From the NCBI GenBank assembly GCA_001310715.1, contig BAXV01000005.1:1-64000 (forward strand): a stretch of 64,000 bases of DNA, in the 5' to 3' direction. The translations under genes were made by a program, and so were the position numbers. The notes under the pieces were generated by a model, which worked only from the letters and a program-made list of their open reading frames with translations, was not told the DNA's origin and ran no database searches. This DNA comes from Pseudovibrio sp. JCM 19062. GTDB lineage: Bacteria; Pseudomonadota; Alphaproteobacteria; Rhizobiales; Stappiaceae. Shown here one piece after another: positions 18,488-28,603 of the stretch (the stretch's first letter is position 1; every line of letters starts with the position of its first letter).

Positions 18488-20123
18488 ATGCGCGGCGCTG
18501 ATCTTATTGCTCAAAAATTGCATCAGGCTGGCAGCCGGTATGCCTTTGGTATTCCGGGCGGCGAAGTGCTGGCTCTTATGGATGCGCTCAACCTTGCAGG
18601 TTTGAACTTTACTCTGGTGAAGCACGAGAACGCTGGCGGCTTTATGGCTGAGGGGGCATGGCATGGCTGTGCCCGTCAAGGCACTGATGCACCGGTTGTT
18701 TTGCTGGCAACATTAGGGCCGGGTGTGACCAATGCGGTCAACGTGGTTGCCAATGCGTTTCAGGATCGGGTTCCGCTGATCTTCCTGACCGGCTGCGTGG
18801 ACAGCGCAGAGGCAGAAACCTACACCCATCAGGTGATGGACCATCAGCAGCTGCTGCGCCCGATTGTGAAGGCCAGTTTCAAAGCAGCCTCGGGGGCGTT
18901 GAATGCCATGATGGACAAGGCGATTTCCATCGCCATGTCTGGTCAGCCGGGGCCAGTGCATATTGATGTGCCCATTTCGGTGGCAGAAAGCGAGAGCACA
19001 GAAACGCAGAAACCGCCGAATTACGGTGTTCGTGCGGCGCGGTTGCCCGCCGGTGATGTGCTGGAACAGGCACGCGCTCTGCTGGGTTCCGCTCAGCGCC
19101 CGATTGCGATTGCCGGTGTTGATGCGGTGAATGCAAATGCTGGCAGTGAGCTTGAGGCTTTTTGTGAGGCCTACCAGATTCCACTGATTACCAGCTACAA
19201 GGGCAAGGGGCTTATCTCAGAGTGGCATCGGCTCTCTCTTGGGGGGCAGGCTTGTCTCCTAAGGCTGACCAGAGCCTGATGCCTTTGCTCGCCGATGCAG
19301 ATTTGATTGTGTTGATTGGGTATGACCCAATGAGATGCGTGTGAACTGGCGTAATCCATGGAGTGATGCGACGCCCGTGATTGAGCTGACGCCTGTGCTG
19401 CGTACCCATGGGATGCATCATGTGAGCCACACGCTTGAAGGCGATATCAAACCGACGCTGCTTTCTCTGACGCCACAGCATGAAGCGGATCTTGTGCTGG
19501 ATGAAAGCGAATGGCTTCGTGACCGGATCAGCCCCGCCAGAGACAATCTGATGGCAGACTTTGCCGCTGAAGAAAGTGGTTGGGGTCCGGCGACTGTGTT
19601 CCGCACCCTTCGTGATGTGCTGCCGGATACAACGGTGGCTACTGCTGACAGCGGAGCACACCGCATTCTGGTAAGCCAGATTTGGGAGTGCCTGACACCT
19701 CGCACCATGCTGCAGAGCTCCGCGCTTTGTACGATGGCCTGCGCCCTGCCGCTTGGTATCGGGCATAAGATGGCGAAGCCGGAGGATCCGGTTGTTGTGT
19801 TTGTGGGGGACGCTGGTCTGGAGATGGGGCTTGGCGATCTGGCGGTTCTGCGTGACATGCAGGTGCCGTTTATTGTTTGCGTGTTGGTGGACGAGAGCTT
19901 GGCTCTGATTGAGCTGAAGCAGCGCGCCAACCAGAACCCAAATCTGGGCGTGGACTTTTCTACCACAAACTTCCCGGCACTTGCTGAAGCTTATGGCGGG
20001 CATGGCGTTTGGGTGGATGATGCTGCGAGTCTGGAAGCGGAAGCAGCAGCAGCGCTGGAGCGCGATACGTTTACCGTGCTTGCCTGCCGGATTGACCGGC
20101 GGGCCTATGACGGCAAATTATAA
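18488..20123 (+). CDS. Thiamine-diphosphate-dependent enzyme, acetolactate-synthase-like (frameshifted)
   Basis: A three-domain TPP enzyme of about 545 residues. The N-terminal Pyr domain has F-G-I-P-G-G and the cofactor-activating Glu in H-E-N-A-G-G. The middle domain includes P-I-A-I-A-G-V-D. The C-terminal PP domain has G-D-A-G-L-E-M, where most relatives have G-D-G and a following N-N; here the second element is D-E-S. Breaks lie near 19241-19246 (a run of six G) and near 19330. It pairs with the CoA-transferase 2 nt upstream, an arrangement reminiscent of the frc-oxc oxalate pair, though it is not a convincing oxalyl-CoA decarboxylase. Decarboxylation or ligation of a 2-oxo acid or acyl-CoA is the family chemistry; the substrate is unknown. 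Confidence 0.8.
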
Positions 20124-20145
20124 GGGCCGAATTTCCGATCGTGCC

Positions 20146-20669
20146 TCAGGTATCTCCTGCGGCACGGTCTGCAATGCGCTGGAAGATTACATCGAGTTCC
20201 TCACTCAGCGAGATCAAATCCACAGAGGCGGTGTCACGATACGGCTGGAAGACGAAGCTTGGTGTCTTCCATGACAGTGTTGCGGTGCCATCTGGATCTT
20301 CCGTCAGGTAGAAGCGGATGGGCGCTTCGATGCCTGCCTGAACGCTGGACGCCAGCATGCGCCGTGCGAAGTCATTGCGGAATACGCCAATTACGTAGTT
20401 GCCGGGTATTTCAAAACCGTTAGCTGTGGCACCACGAGATGCGCTCGCCATGCTGACAAGCAGCATGTCTTCTTCACGAATGGCCTGCTTCAAGGACTCC
20501 AGCAGCTCATCAACTGTTTTCGTGGTTTCGATGACACGCCAGCCGTTGCGCGGAAGGACTTTGCCTGATGCGCTTGCTCAGTGGTAATTTGGGCCTGAGA
20601 TGGGTGAAACGCGGCCATCACGAACATAAGTGTTCCAACAAAACCGAACATCCCCGTCAGAAATTTCAT
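20146..20669 (-). CDS. Secreted DUF302 protein (one frameshift)
   Basis: A protein of about 174 residues. The ATG at 20669 opens a signal peptide (K-F-L-T-G-M-F-G-F-V-G-T-L, cleavage near S-Q-A-Q). A frameshift near 20570 joins it to the DUF302 domain, recognised by the helix before G-F-E-I-P-G-N and by A-P-I-R-F-Y-L-T-E-D-P-D-G-T-A. DUF302 proteins are small periplasmic or cytoplasmic proteins of unknown role, often near sulfur or redox genes. Here the neighbour is a YeeE/YedE sulfur transporter transcribed in the same direction, 113 nt upstream of this start, so a shared sulfur-related role is possible but only inferred. Confidence 0.7.
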
Positions 20670-20781
20670 GGTTCATTCCTTCTCATAATGAGATGAGTTT
20701 AAGAGCGGGAGTTGAATAGCCTGTTGCGCAGGCTCCCTGTATTTTAAAAGGCGGGATTTTAGTTGTTCCGTAGGTGGGTTG

Positions 20782-21985
20782 CTATTTTACGTTGATTGGT
20801 CTCGGGTCCATGCCGATCAGATACCGGAGGCGGGTTCCCAACATGGAGCCGGCAAAGGCAAAAACGAGCCACAGCCAGCCGTGGATTGAGCCGGAGGTTA
20901 CTCCCCCAAGATAAGCGCCGATGTTGCATCCATAGGCAAGGCGTGCGCCGTAGCCGAGTAACAGCCTCCAACGATGGCAGTCGTCACATCTCTGAGGCTG
21001 ATCTTTTTAATCGGATTGAACCGGCCAGCCAGTCCTGCCGCAATCAAAGCGCCCAGCAGGATCCCGAAGTTCATGACCGAGGTTCCATCGGCGAAGACCG
21101 ATCTTTGGATCGCACCAACCTGCCATTGCCAGTAGGGCCAGGTCTCTACCGGGATACCAAGGGCATAAAATATCTTTGCGCCCCATAGTGCCAAACCGGA
21201 TGTGACGCCCCATGGGTGCTGCAACACGATAAACGTAAGAACGCAAACCAACGCCAATATCAACGCACCCAGAACATAGCTCCATTCACCTCGCCAAATT
21301 GAGATTGTCCTGCGGGACTTCTCCAGCTCACCCCATTGTTTTTTTCTCGATAAACACCGAGAATATCGCAAGAGCGCTGAGCGGTATAAGTGTGATGAGC
21401 AGTGCCGGGACCACCCCAAAATCGCGCAGCAGTGAAACCGCCGGTAATCGAGGAAGAGAATTCCAGAACGTAATATGTGCTGTTGCGATCACGCTGCCCA
21501 GAATGAAGAAGGCAAGCGTTATGACCATGCGCGAAGACCCGCCGCCAACGGTGAACAGAGTTCCAGAGCCGCACCCACCGCCGAGCTGCATGCCGAGGCC
21601 AAACATGATGGCACCGACTGCTGCTCCTACACCGAATGGAAACACAAAGCCTGCGGTACGCAAACCTATGTTCGATCCGTATTGCAGGAGTGGGAAACTT
21701 ATCAAGCAAGCCAGTGCGATAAGCAGGAATTGAGCACGCAGTCCCTGCCCTCTTCGCTCGGTGACGATGCGGCGCCATGCGGCGGTAAATCCGAAACTGG
21801 TGTGGTAAAGAGCAGCCCCTGCCAGAGCTCCGATCAGCACCTACGGCAACACGCCAACCGTTGTTTTCAAGCCCGAGCAATGCCACGCCCGCCAGTGCAA
21901 GCAGCGCAACGCCGACGATTACAGTTTGTGGCGCTGGAAGCTGTTGATCACTTGCTCTTTGTTGATAGCTTTGCGTATCCGCCAT
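20782..21985 (-). CDS. yeeE: YeeE/YedE family sulfur-compound transporter (frameshifted)
   Basis: Inner-membrane protein of about 400 residues with some nine to ten hydrophobic helices, of the YeeE/YedE family whose best-studied members import thiosulfate. Both hallmark cysteine motifs are present: G-G-G-C-G-S-G-T-L-F in the first half and A-Y-G-C-N-I-G-A-Y-L-G-G in the second. Such cysteines relay thiosulfate through hydrogen bonds in the characterised transporter. Breaks lie near 21840, 21370 and 20940; the C-terminus I-G-M-D-P-R-P-I-N-V-K ends at 20782. Family members also move other sulfur or selenium compounds, so thiosulfate is the likeliest rather than the certain substrate. The DUF302 gene follows. 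Confidence 0.85.
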
Positions 21986-22015
21986 GAATTTGCCACGTAC
22001 TTGGTCTTTGTTGCA

Positions 22016-22414
22016 GACAGGAGACTACACCGTTCAGGCTTGCAGGAAAGTCAAGAAACGGTGAGCATGCCCCTAATCTACAAGCAGAAAGAGACCTAAG
22101 AACAACAAAACACGGCAACAAAACAACTAAATAAATAAAATTTTACTTAATACTATCAATAATAATAGTAGTACTTTACAAACAAAATCCTCCTTATCAC
22201 GCAGCTAATCTTACAAACAAGAACATTGTTTTCTATTTATTCATGAGGTTGAACTATATTTTCTGTAAAAGCAAAACCTGCTGATATTAAACACCTTTTT
22301 GTGTGTTGAACGTCATCGCCAGTTTTGAAAGGGTTCTGTTCAACAGATTTCCAGGCAGACCTGTATCGTTCGTAGTGCGTACTCAATGGCTTTCTCCTCG
22401 TGAGGAATTGCGCT
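22016..22414. other. AT-rich intergenic region
   Basis: No gene seen. Positions about 22080-22260 are strongly AT-rich with several short direct TAATA/AATAAT runs, and probably contain the divergent promoters of the YeeE and TPR genes. The GAGGAA ribosome binding site of the TPR gene lies at 22402-22407. Confidence 0.5.
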
Positions 22415-23839
22415 GTGCACGAATTACCGGTCGCCGTAACCACGGATCGCATCCATGCGCATAGATGACCAGTTTGAATATGCGGTAACGCTCTCCGATA
22501 AGAGCGCAATAACACACTGGAACAACACTATTCTTGCGTTCCTCGCCCATAGTGCGGCAACGCCTGAGCATCTTGCAAAAACACTGGAAGCAGACCCTGA
22601 TTTTGCTCTTGGCCAAGCTGCGCGCGGCTTGTTCTGCCTTCTGCTTGGCAGACGCGAAATGACGGCAACTGCTTTTGAAGCCTACGTTATTGCAGACAAA
22701 TGCCGCAAAAATCATCAGGTTACAGACCGCGAAGAAGCGGTTGTTGAAGCGTTAAATGACTGGCTTCAGGGGTTTCCTGGCAAAGCTGCGGATCGCTTGA
22801 TGATATGCTTGTGAAATATCCGAGGGATGCTTTTATCCTGAAGCTCATCCACGCTATTCGTTTTGTTCTCGGCCAGCCTTCGCGGATGCGGTCTTCCATT
22901 GAGGGGGTGATCTCGTCTTACGAAGACGATCATGTCGCGAAGGGATATGTGCACGGCTGTTACTCCTTTGCTCTGGAAGAGAGCGGAGACTTTGACAGGG
23001 CCGAGCGGATCGGCAAAGAAGCAGTTGCCCTTCAGCAAGATGATGCCTGGGGCCTGCATGCGGTTGCCCACGTGCTGGACATGACCGGCAAGACCGAAGA
23101 AGGCATCAGATGGCTTGATGACCAGCCACAAGCCTGGGAACACTGTAACAACTTTGGCTACCATGTCTGGTGGCATCTGGCGTTGTTGCATCTGGACCGT
23201 GGCAATGTGGAGCGTGTTTTCGAGCTCTACGACCAGAAGTTCCGCAAGGATCACACAGACGACTACCGCGATATTTCCAACGCGGCTTCCATGCTGGTGC
23301 GCCTTGAGCTTGAGGGCATCAAAGTTGGAGATCGCTGGGAAGAGCTGGCAAGCATCAGCGAGAACCGTATCCAGGACTCCTGTAATGTTTTCGCAGACTT
23401 ACATTACATGCTTGCGCTGCTAGGCGACAATCGCCGTCAGGCCTCTGATCGCCTGCTTGTGCGTATGCGAACCTTTGGAGAAGAAGACAGCAACGAGATG
23501 GGGCATGTGACGAAGGTTGCCGGATCACCCATCGCCTCTGGTTTGATGCAATTCAAGAACGGCAATTTCTTCAGCGCTTACCATCACCTTGCAGAAGCAC
23601 GCCCAATGCTGAGTACCGTTGGGGGCAGTCATGCTCAACGTGATGTATTTGAACGGCTGGCAATTGAAGCTGCTTTACGCGCAGGTCTATGTCAGGAAGC
23701 AAAGCGCATGATTGACGAGCGTACGCGCCTGAGAGGCGGACCAGACTCCTATGGCGAAACCCGCATGGCTCAGGCGAACCGTCTGATGGACGCCACCAAC
23801 CTCATGCAAAGTGAACACCTAAGATTTCGTACAGGATAA
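22415..23839 (+). CDS. Tetratricopeptide repeat protein, TTC38-like (frameshifted)
   Basis: A protein of about 470 residues made of helical TPR-type repeats, resembling tetratricopeptide repeat protein 38. I place the start at GTG 22415 because GAGGAA lies 8 nt before it and the reading M-H-E-L-P-V-A-V-T-T-D matches the N-terminus of such proteins. A shift near 22460 then leads into D-D-Q-F-E-Y-A-V, and a second shift near 22800 into D-M-L-V-K-Y-P-R-D. Conserved blocks include the H-A-V-A-H-V-L and F-G-Y-H-V-W-W-H-L-A-L segments, a histidine-rich signature of this family. The function of bacterial members is not known to me. No partner gene is evident; opgC follows in the same direction after 63 nt. 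Confidence 0.75.
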
Positions 23840-23902
23840 ACAAAGATCCGGCTTCGTGGGATATCGGAGCCGGGTTTCATCAGTTATAGTTTCAGAGATA
23901 CC

Positions 23903-25083
23903 GTGAACAGACACAACATATCGGCGCCCCCTATGAAACCGGCAAGCCGCCCAAGAGATCCTCGCCTCGATTTTTTTCGAGGCATCGCGATGTTTATCAT
24001 CTTCATAGCGCACCTGCCGGGAAACCAGTGGACGCTATGGATTCCAGCCCGCTTTGGTTTTTCTGATGCAACAGAGATCTTTGTGTTCTGTTCCGGCATG
24101 GCTCAGCAATCGCGTTTGGTCGCGTGTTTGAATTGCATGGTCTTGCTATGGGAAGCGCGCGCGTTCTTTACCGGGTCTGGCAAGTCTACTGGCCCATATT
24201 TGCCTGTTCCTCACAGTTGCAGGTTTCCTCGCCTTCGTTCAGGACAGCGGCTGGTCCACTCTTGATTATGTGGGGCAACTAAATCTGTGGCCGTTTTTTT
24301 GAGAACCCCTTGCTTCAGTTACCGGGCCTACTGACACTCACCTACGTTCCGAACCTGTTTGATATTCTGCCAATGTATTTGGTGATCCTGGCAATGATGC
24401 CACTGATGATGATTGCCTATTACAAGGTTGGGCGTGGTGCGGTTGCAGCCCTTATTCTGGTGTTCTGGTTGTTGGCGACATTTCGGTTGGTTGACCTTCC
24501 TGCCGAACCCTGGTCTGATCGCCGCTGGTTCTTCAACCCGTTTGCATGGCAGCTGCTGTTCTTTACCGGCTTTGCGTTCATCAAAGGCTGGATCCCGGCA
24601 CCCCCGATTAAAAAGCGCTTGCTGTTCCTGAGTGCCGCAATCATCATTCTGACTATTCCATTCGCTTATCACGGTATCCTCAATGAGGTGCCGGAACTGC
24701 GTGCAATCGCCGACGAGATTCGCTTTCTGACCGCTAAAACAGAGATGGGAGTTCTGCGTTTCATCCACTTCCTTGCACTTGCCTATGTGGCGTGGGTGGC
24801 TGTCGGTGAAGGTGGGCAGCGCCTGCTTGTGGGCGGTTTGCGCGGCAAAGTCGTGCGCACGATCAAAAAGGTGGGCCAGCAGTCTCTTGCAGTCTTCCTC
24901 GCCAGCATATTTCTTGGGCAAGCTCTTGCGATCTTGCGCAATGAGCTCGGCTTAAAAGGAACTTTTGCCGGGGATGCAATGGCAAACCTGTTGGGTTTTG
25001 CCGGCTTAATAGCAGTTGCCTATATGGTCGGATGGTTCAAAGGTGAACCTTGGAGAAAGCCTAAGGAAGTGCCTTCTTCCTAG
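23903..25083 (+). CDS. opgC: OpgC, succinyltransferase of osmoregulated periplasmic glucans (frameshifted)
   Basis: Membrane acyltransferase of the OpgC family that adds succinyl groups to periplasmic glucans. The family signature R-D-P-R-L-D-F-F-R-G-I-A-M-F-I-I-F opens the protein, followed by about ten transmembrane helices. Three shifts break it near 24105, 24225 and at the T7 run 24294-24300; after each one the expected OpgC sequence resumes (for example F-G-R-V-F-E-L-H-G-L-A). The start is GTG 23903 or ATG 23936. It converges on opgH, sharing a terminator. The pairing with opgH strongly supports the assignment. Confidence 0.88.
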
Positions 25084-25115
25084 CTTTTGAGAGAGAGTAT
25101 ACCGCTAAAAACTGG

Positions 25116-25158
25116 AAAGCCGATTGTGCGTTTGAAACTCGCTCAATCGGCTTTTTTT
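25116..25158. terminator. Shared terminator between opgC and opgH
   Basis: A 10-bp perfect stem (AAGCCGATTG with CAATCGGCTT, loop about 15 nt) is followed by T7 on the plus strand, 33 nt after opgC. It ends opgC and probably also limits opgH read-through. Confidence 0.85.
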
Positions 25159-25199
25159 ATTGGGAGGGGCTGAAGCCTCTTTATTCTCAGCCGAGATCT

Positions 25200-27073
25200 T
25201 TAATCCGAGTCGGCTAGCCTTTTCTCTCCGGCAGCTTCCATGGCCACTCGGCACTGCTCTTTATCGAGATTTTCCAGTTCCTGCGGTGTATTGACTTCTT
25301 CAGGTAAAGCCCAAAGTCCAGAGTGCTTGAAATACCTGCCCAGTTCCGGCTTCGATGTGATCATAGCAAACGGGATTGCCAGCAATGGTCCGAGGATAAC
25401 CGGAATAAGAAGCCATGTGCTCGAAAGAGTGTAGCCCGTCATCCAGACAGCACCCAAGAGACCAAAGAGGGTCTGAGGCCAGAACTTTTGAAAAGCCAGC
25501 TGCAAAGGAATGCCATGCGGCTGTCTTTCTTGCCCACCCCAGTGGGGCCGTCTGCCTGCGAACAACTGCACGATAAAAATGGTGTGCGCTACCGCCATAA
25601 TGGGAGCAAGCAAGATGGCATAAATCAACTCGGAGAACACACTGACAGCAACCAATAAGAATCCGCCGTAGCTACGTCGTTCCTTACTGGATGTCAGGAC
25701 ATGAAACTGTGTCACCAGCTTGGGCGCAAAAACCATAAACATAATCACAATGAACAGGAGAGTTCCGTAGAACGGATCGAACGGTAACACTCCCGACACA
25801 GAGATGGACGCAGTCAAAATAGCCATGGCAATAAAAAGGAGCCATGCGGGCGAGCTGGCAAACATAAGAATTGCTAGAAACAGCTGAATCCGGCCCAGCA
25901 GGTTCACGTTCGGCATGGCGAGCAGTTTACAATATTGCAGGTTGCCGTGACACCAGCGCAGATCCCTGCGAATGAATTCAATAAGGTGTGGTGGATTTTC
26001 TTCGTAACTGCCCTCTTCCACCGGCCAGACGCGAACCTCATACCCTGCACTTGCCATCATAGTTGCTTCAACCTGATCGTGGCTGAGGATTGGTCCACTT
26101 AGAGCATCTTTTCCCGGCAAGGGCGACAGCTGACAGTATTTCTTGAAAGGCTCTATGCGAAAGATGGCGTTGTGACCCCAGTACGGACCTGCGGGGCCCT
26201 GCCACCACGCAGCCCCCAATGTGAAGGAACGCATGCCCAGGCGCATGCCCCATTGGAAGACGCGGGCGAAGAAAGAGCTGGTGGAGAGGCCGAGGATTAG
26301 GGTCTGCAAGATCCCCAAACGCGGATTTGCATTCATCTTGCTTACGAGATTACACAGGGCTTCTGCCGACAAAAAGCTGTCTGCATCCAGTGTAAGCGCA
26401 TATTCATGGCGATCACCCCAGTTGTGGCAGAAGTCTTCGATATTTCCGGCTTTAAAGCCACATTGTGCTCACGTCTGCGGTAGTGCACGTCTATGCGTTT
26501 TTCCCAGCGCGCCTTAAACGCCGAAAACCCCTGCATTTCCTCCTGTATGTGACCAGGATCGCTGCTGTCGCTCAATATGTAGAGGGAGAAGCCATTGAGC
26601 TTTTTCAGACGATCAAGATCCTGAAGCATTGCTTCCAACTTGGCGGCAACTTCAGGAAAATCCTCGTTTCTGACACATGAGAGCAAGGCTGTTTGTTTGT
26701 CCTTGAAGGAACTTTCGAGGCCAAATGTGTCCAAAGACGTACCAGCGTAAACATGAGCTACGGGATTTTCCGAGAACTTCATCAGCAACAAGCCAATGAC
26801 AGCATGCCAGAAGCCGATAACAAGCAACGGTAAGGTAACCAGAAACGCAAGAAACATCACGAGTTTTGAAAGTGCAAAGCCCGTAGTGAACAACGTCAGA
26901 ACCATTAAGGTTATGAGCACCGCGAGGGACACGATCACAAGTGTCCCAAAGAACAGCCTGCGCCAGTATAAACGCTGACTTTCCTTATACTTATCAGCAA
27001 TGTTGGCAGAAAGCAGCAGACCAGCGAGGCTGGTAGGAGTATTCTCTTCAGGAACCGGTGATTGCTCAGTCAT
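25200..27073 (-). CDS. opgH: OpgH, glucan biosynthesis glucosyltransferase H (one frameshift)
   Basis: Inner-membrane GT2 processive glucosyltransferase of about 624 residues that builds the beta-1,2-linked glucan backbone from UDP-glucose and extrudes it to the periplasm. It has N-terminal transmembrane helices (about 40-95), a cytoplasmic catalytic domain with the donor segment L-S-D-S-S-D, K-A-G-N-I-E-D-F and the D-A-D-S metal site (both read only after a frameshift near 26450), and an R-R-D-L-R-W-C-H-G-N-L-Q-Y segment equivalent to the Q-x-x-R-W motif. At least four C-terminal helices follow. E. coli OpgH is longer (847 residues), with a larger N-terminus; alphaproteobacterial forms are commonly shorter. 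No opgG gene is seen in the window. Confidence 0.92.
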
Positions 27074-27187
27074 GTACTACCCAAATATTTTTTGTTTTGT
27101 TATGGCACCTACATTTCTGCTAGTTTCCTTTGTTCACGTTTCCTTAGAGTATACTTGTGAAAACTAAGCGATCGAGGGAGCGCATTT

Positions 27188-28166
27188 TTGTCAGAGATAG
27201 CCAGAGCGCTTTGGTACACTGCACCTCAAACCATTGAAATAAGAGAGGAAAAACTCTCTAAATCAACTGGTAACCGTGTTCACCTAAAAACCCAAGCTTC
27301 GGCGGTAAGCCGGGGCACCGAGGCCATTATTTTTCGCGGTGATGTGCCGGTGAGTGAGCGCGCGCGGATGCAGGCTCCGTTTCAGGAGGGAACATTTCCT
27401 TTTCCCGTTAAATACGGTTACGCAAACGTTTCTGAAGTGATTGAAACATCGGCTGATCTAAAGACAGGGCAGCGGGTGTTTTCTCTCTTTCCCCACCAAT
27501 CCAGTTTTTTTCCTCCCCGCCGATGCGCTCTATCCAATTCCCTCGGATTTGCCCAGCAATCGCGCCACACTGGCCGCGAATATGGAGACAGCGCTGAATA
27601 TCGTATGGGACGCAGGTGTTCTGCCATGTGCCCGTGTTGCGGTGGTTGGCGCTGGCACGGTTGGCGCGCTTGTTGGCTATCTGTGCGCGCGCACACCCGG
27701 CGTTCAGGTGACGCTTGTTGACGTTAATCCCAAACGGCACGACATCGCGGATGCGTTTTCCTGCGCGTTCTCACTGCCGGAAGACGCCCCAAGAAATCAG
27801 GATGTTGTGGTGCATTGCAGTGCGACAGAAGCCGGTTTGAACACAGCACTTCGAATTGCCGGAAAGGAAGCCAGAATTGTGGAGGCGTCCTGGTATGGCT
27901 CGCGTGCTTCCGGTCTTTATCTTGGCGGCAGTTTTCACAGCCAGCGCCTGAGCCTTGTCTCCTCCCAGGTTGGACAGGTTGCACCGGTCATGAGGCCACG
28001 CTGGACACATCGCAGGCGGATGGAGGCAGCGATCTCCCTATTACAAGACAACGTGCTTGATATCTTGCTGGCAGCTCCCATCGAGTTTGAGGACGCACCG
28101 CAAGGCTTGGGGGATATTCTTTCAGGCAAGAAGGACACCCTTTGCCAACCCATTGTATACTCTTAG
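27188..28166 (+). CDS. Medium-chain (zinc-type) dehydrogenase of a pterin-like cluster (frameshifted)
   Basis: A dehydrogenase of about 326 residues. The N-terminal GroES-like domain has the A-V-S-R-G-T-E segment, and the Rossmann domain has V-A-V-V-G-A-G-T-V-G. The usual structural-zinc cysteines are absent, as in the bchC/sorbitol-like branch lacking that loop. The start is TTG 27188, with GAGGGAG 7 nt upstream. A shift in the T7 run 27505-27511 breaks the frame, and the G-S-R-A-S join near 27900 may be another. It heads a plus-strand set with a PTPS-like enzyme (18 nt downstream), a glycosyltransferase and a methyltransferase. A role in oxidising or reducing a pterin side chain or sugar is inference from these neighbours. 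Confidence 0.75.
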
Positions 28167-28184
28167 TTTTACAAGGATTTTGAG

Positions 28185-28603
28185 ATGTATTCAGTTGAGA
28201 TCAGCAATCATGTTATGGTTGCGCATAGCCTGAAGGGAGAGGTTTTTGGTCCAGCCTCTCAGCTTCACGGGCTTACAGCGCATGTTCACGTCGCTATTTT
28301 TGCCGAAGAGTTGGATGAGAACGGAATTGTCATCGACATTGGCAACGCGCTTGAGGTGCTTGCGAGATCCTGCAGCCTCTCAATTACAAGAACCTTGATG
28401 ATCTGCCTCAGTTCAAGGGCCATAACACCACCGTCGATTTTCTTTGCAGCTACATTTACCAGCGCGTGTGTGATGCTGCTTATCTGCATAAGCTGGGCCG
28501 CGAGCCGCGTGAATTGAACAAGGTGCGGGTAACGATCACAGAAAACCCAATTGCGCGTGCTTCTTATGAAGCGCCGCTCACAGCATCCGAGGCTCATGAG
28601 TAA
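28185..28603 (+). CDS. 6-pyruvoyl-tetrahydropterin synthase/QueD-like enzyme (one frameshift)
   Basis: A COG0720-family enzyme of about 139 residues; the family converts dihydroneopterin triphosphate to pterin products (tetrahydropterin, 6-carboxy-tetrahydropterin for queuosine, or folate intermediates). Family blocks are G-I-V-I-D-I-G, L-N-Y-K-N-L-D-D, and N-T-T-V-D-F-L before an invariant-type glutamate region near the end. The usual zinc motif H-G-H-N-Y is altered to L-H-G-L-T-A-H-V-H-V, and M-V-A-H-S supplies the first histidine. A shift near 28360 divides the two halves. The stop overlaps the glycosyltransferase start by 8 nt. The altered motif and setting argue against a plain QueD; the product is unknown. 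Confidence 0.8.

Noticed and set aside
19212..20003. 263-residue open frame antisense to the TPP enzyme
   Set aside because: No recognisable domain; the plus strand carries the conserved TPP-binding domain.
22237..22715. Two minus-strand frames before the TPR gene
   Set aside because: They overlap the GAGGAA/GTG start of the TPR gene and show no conserved features.
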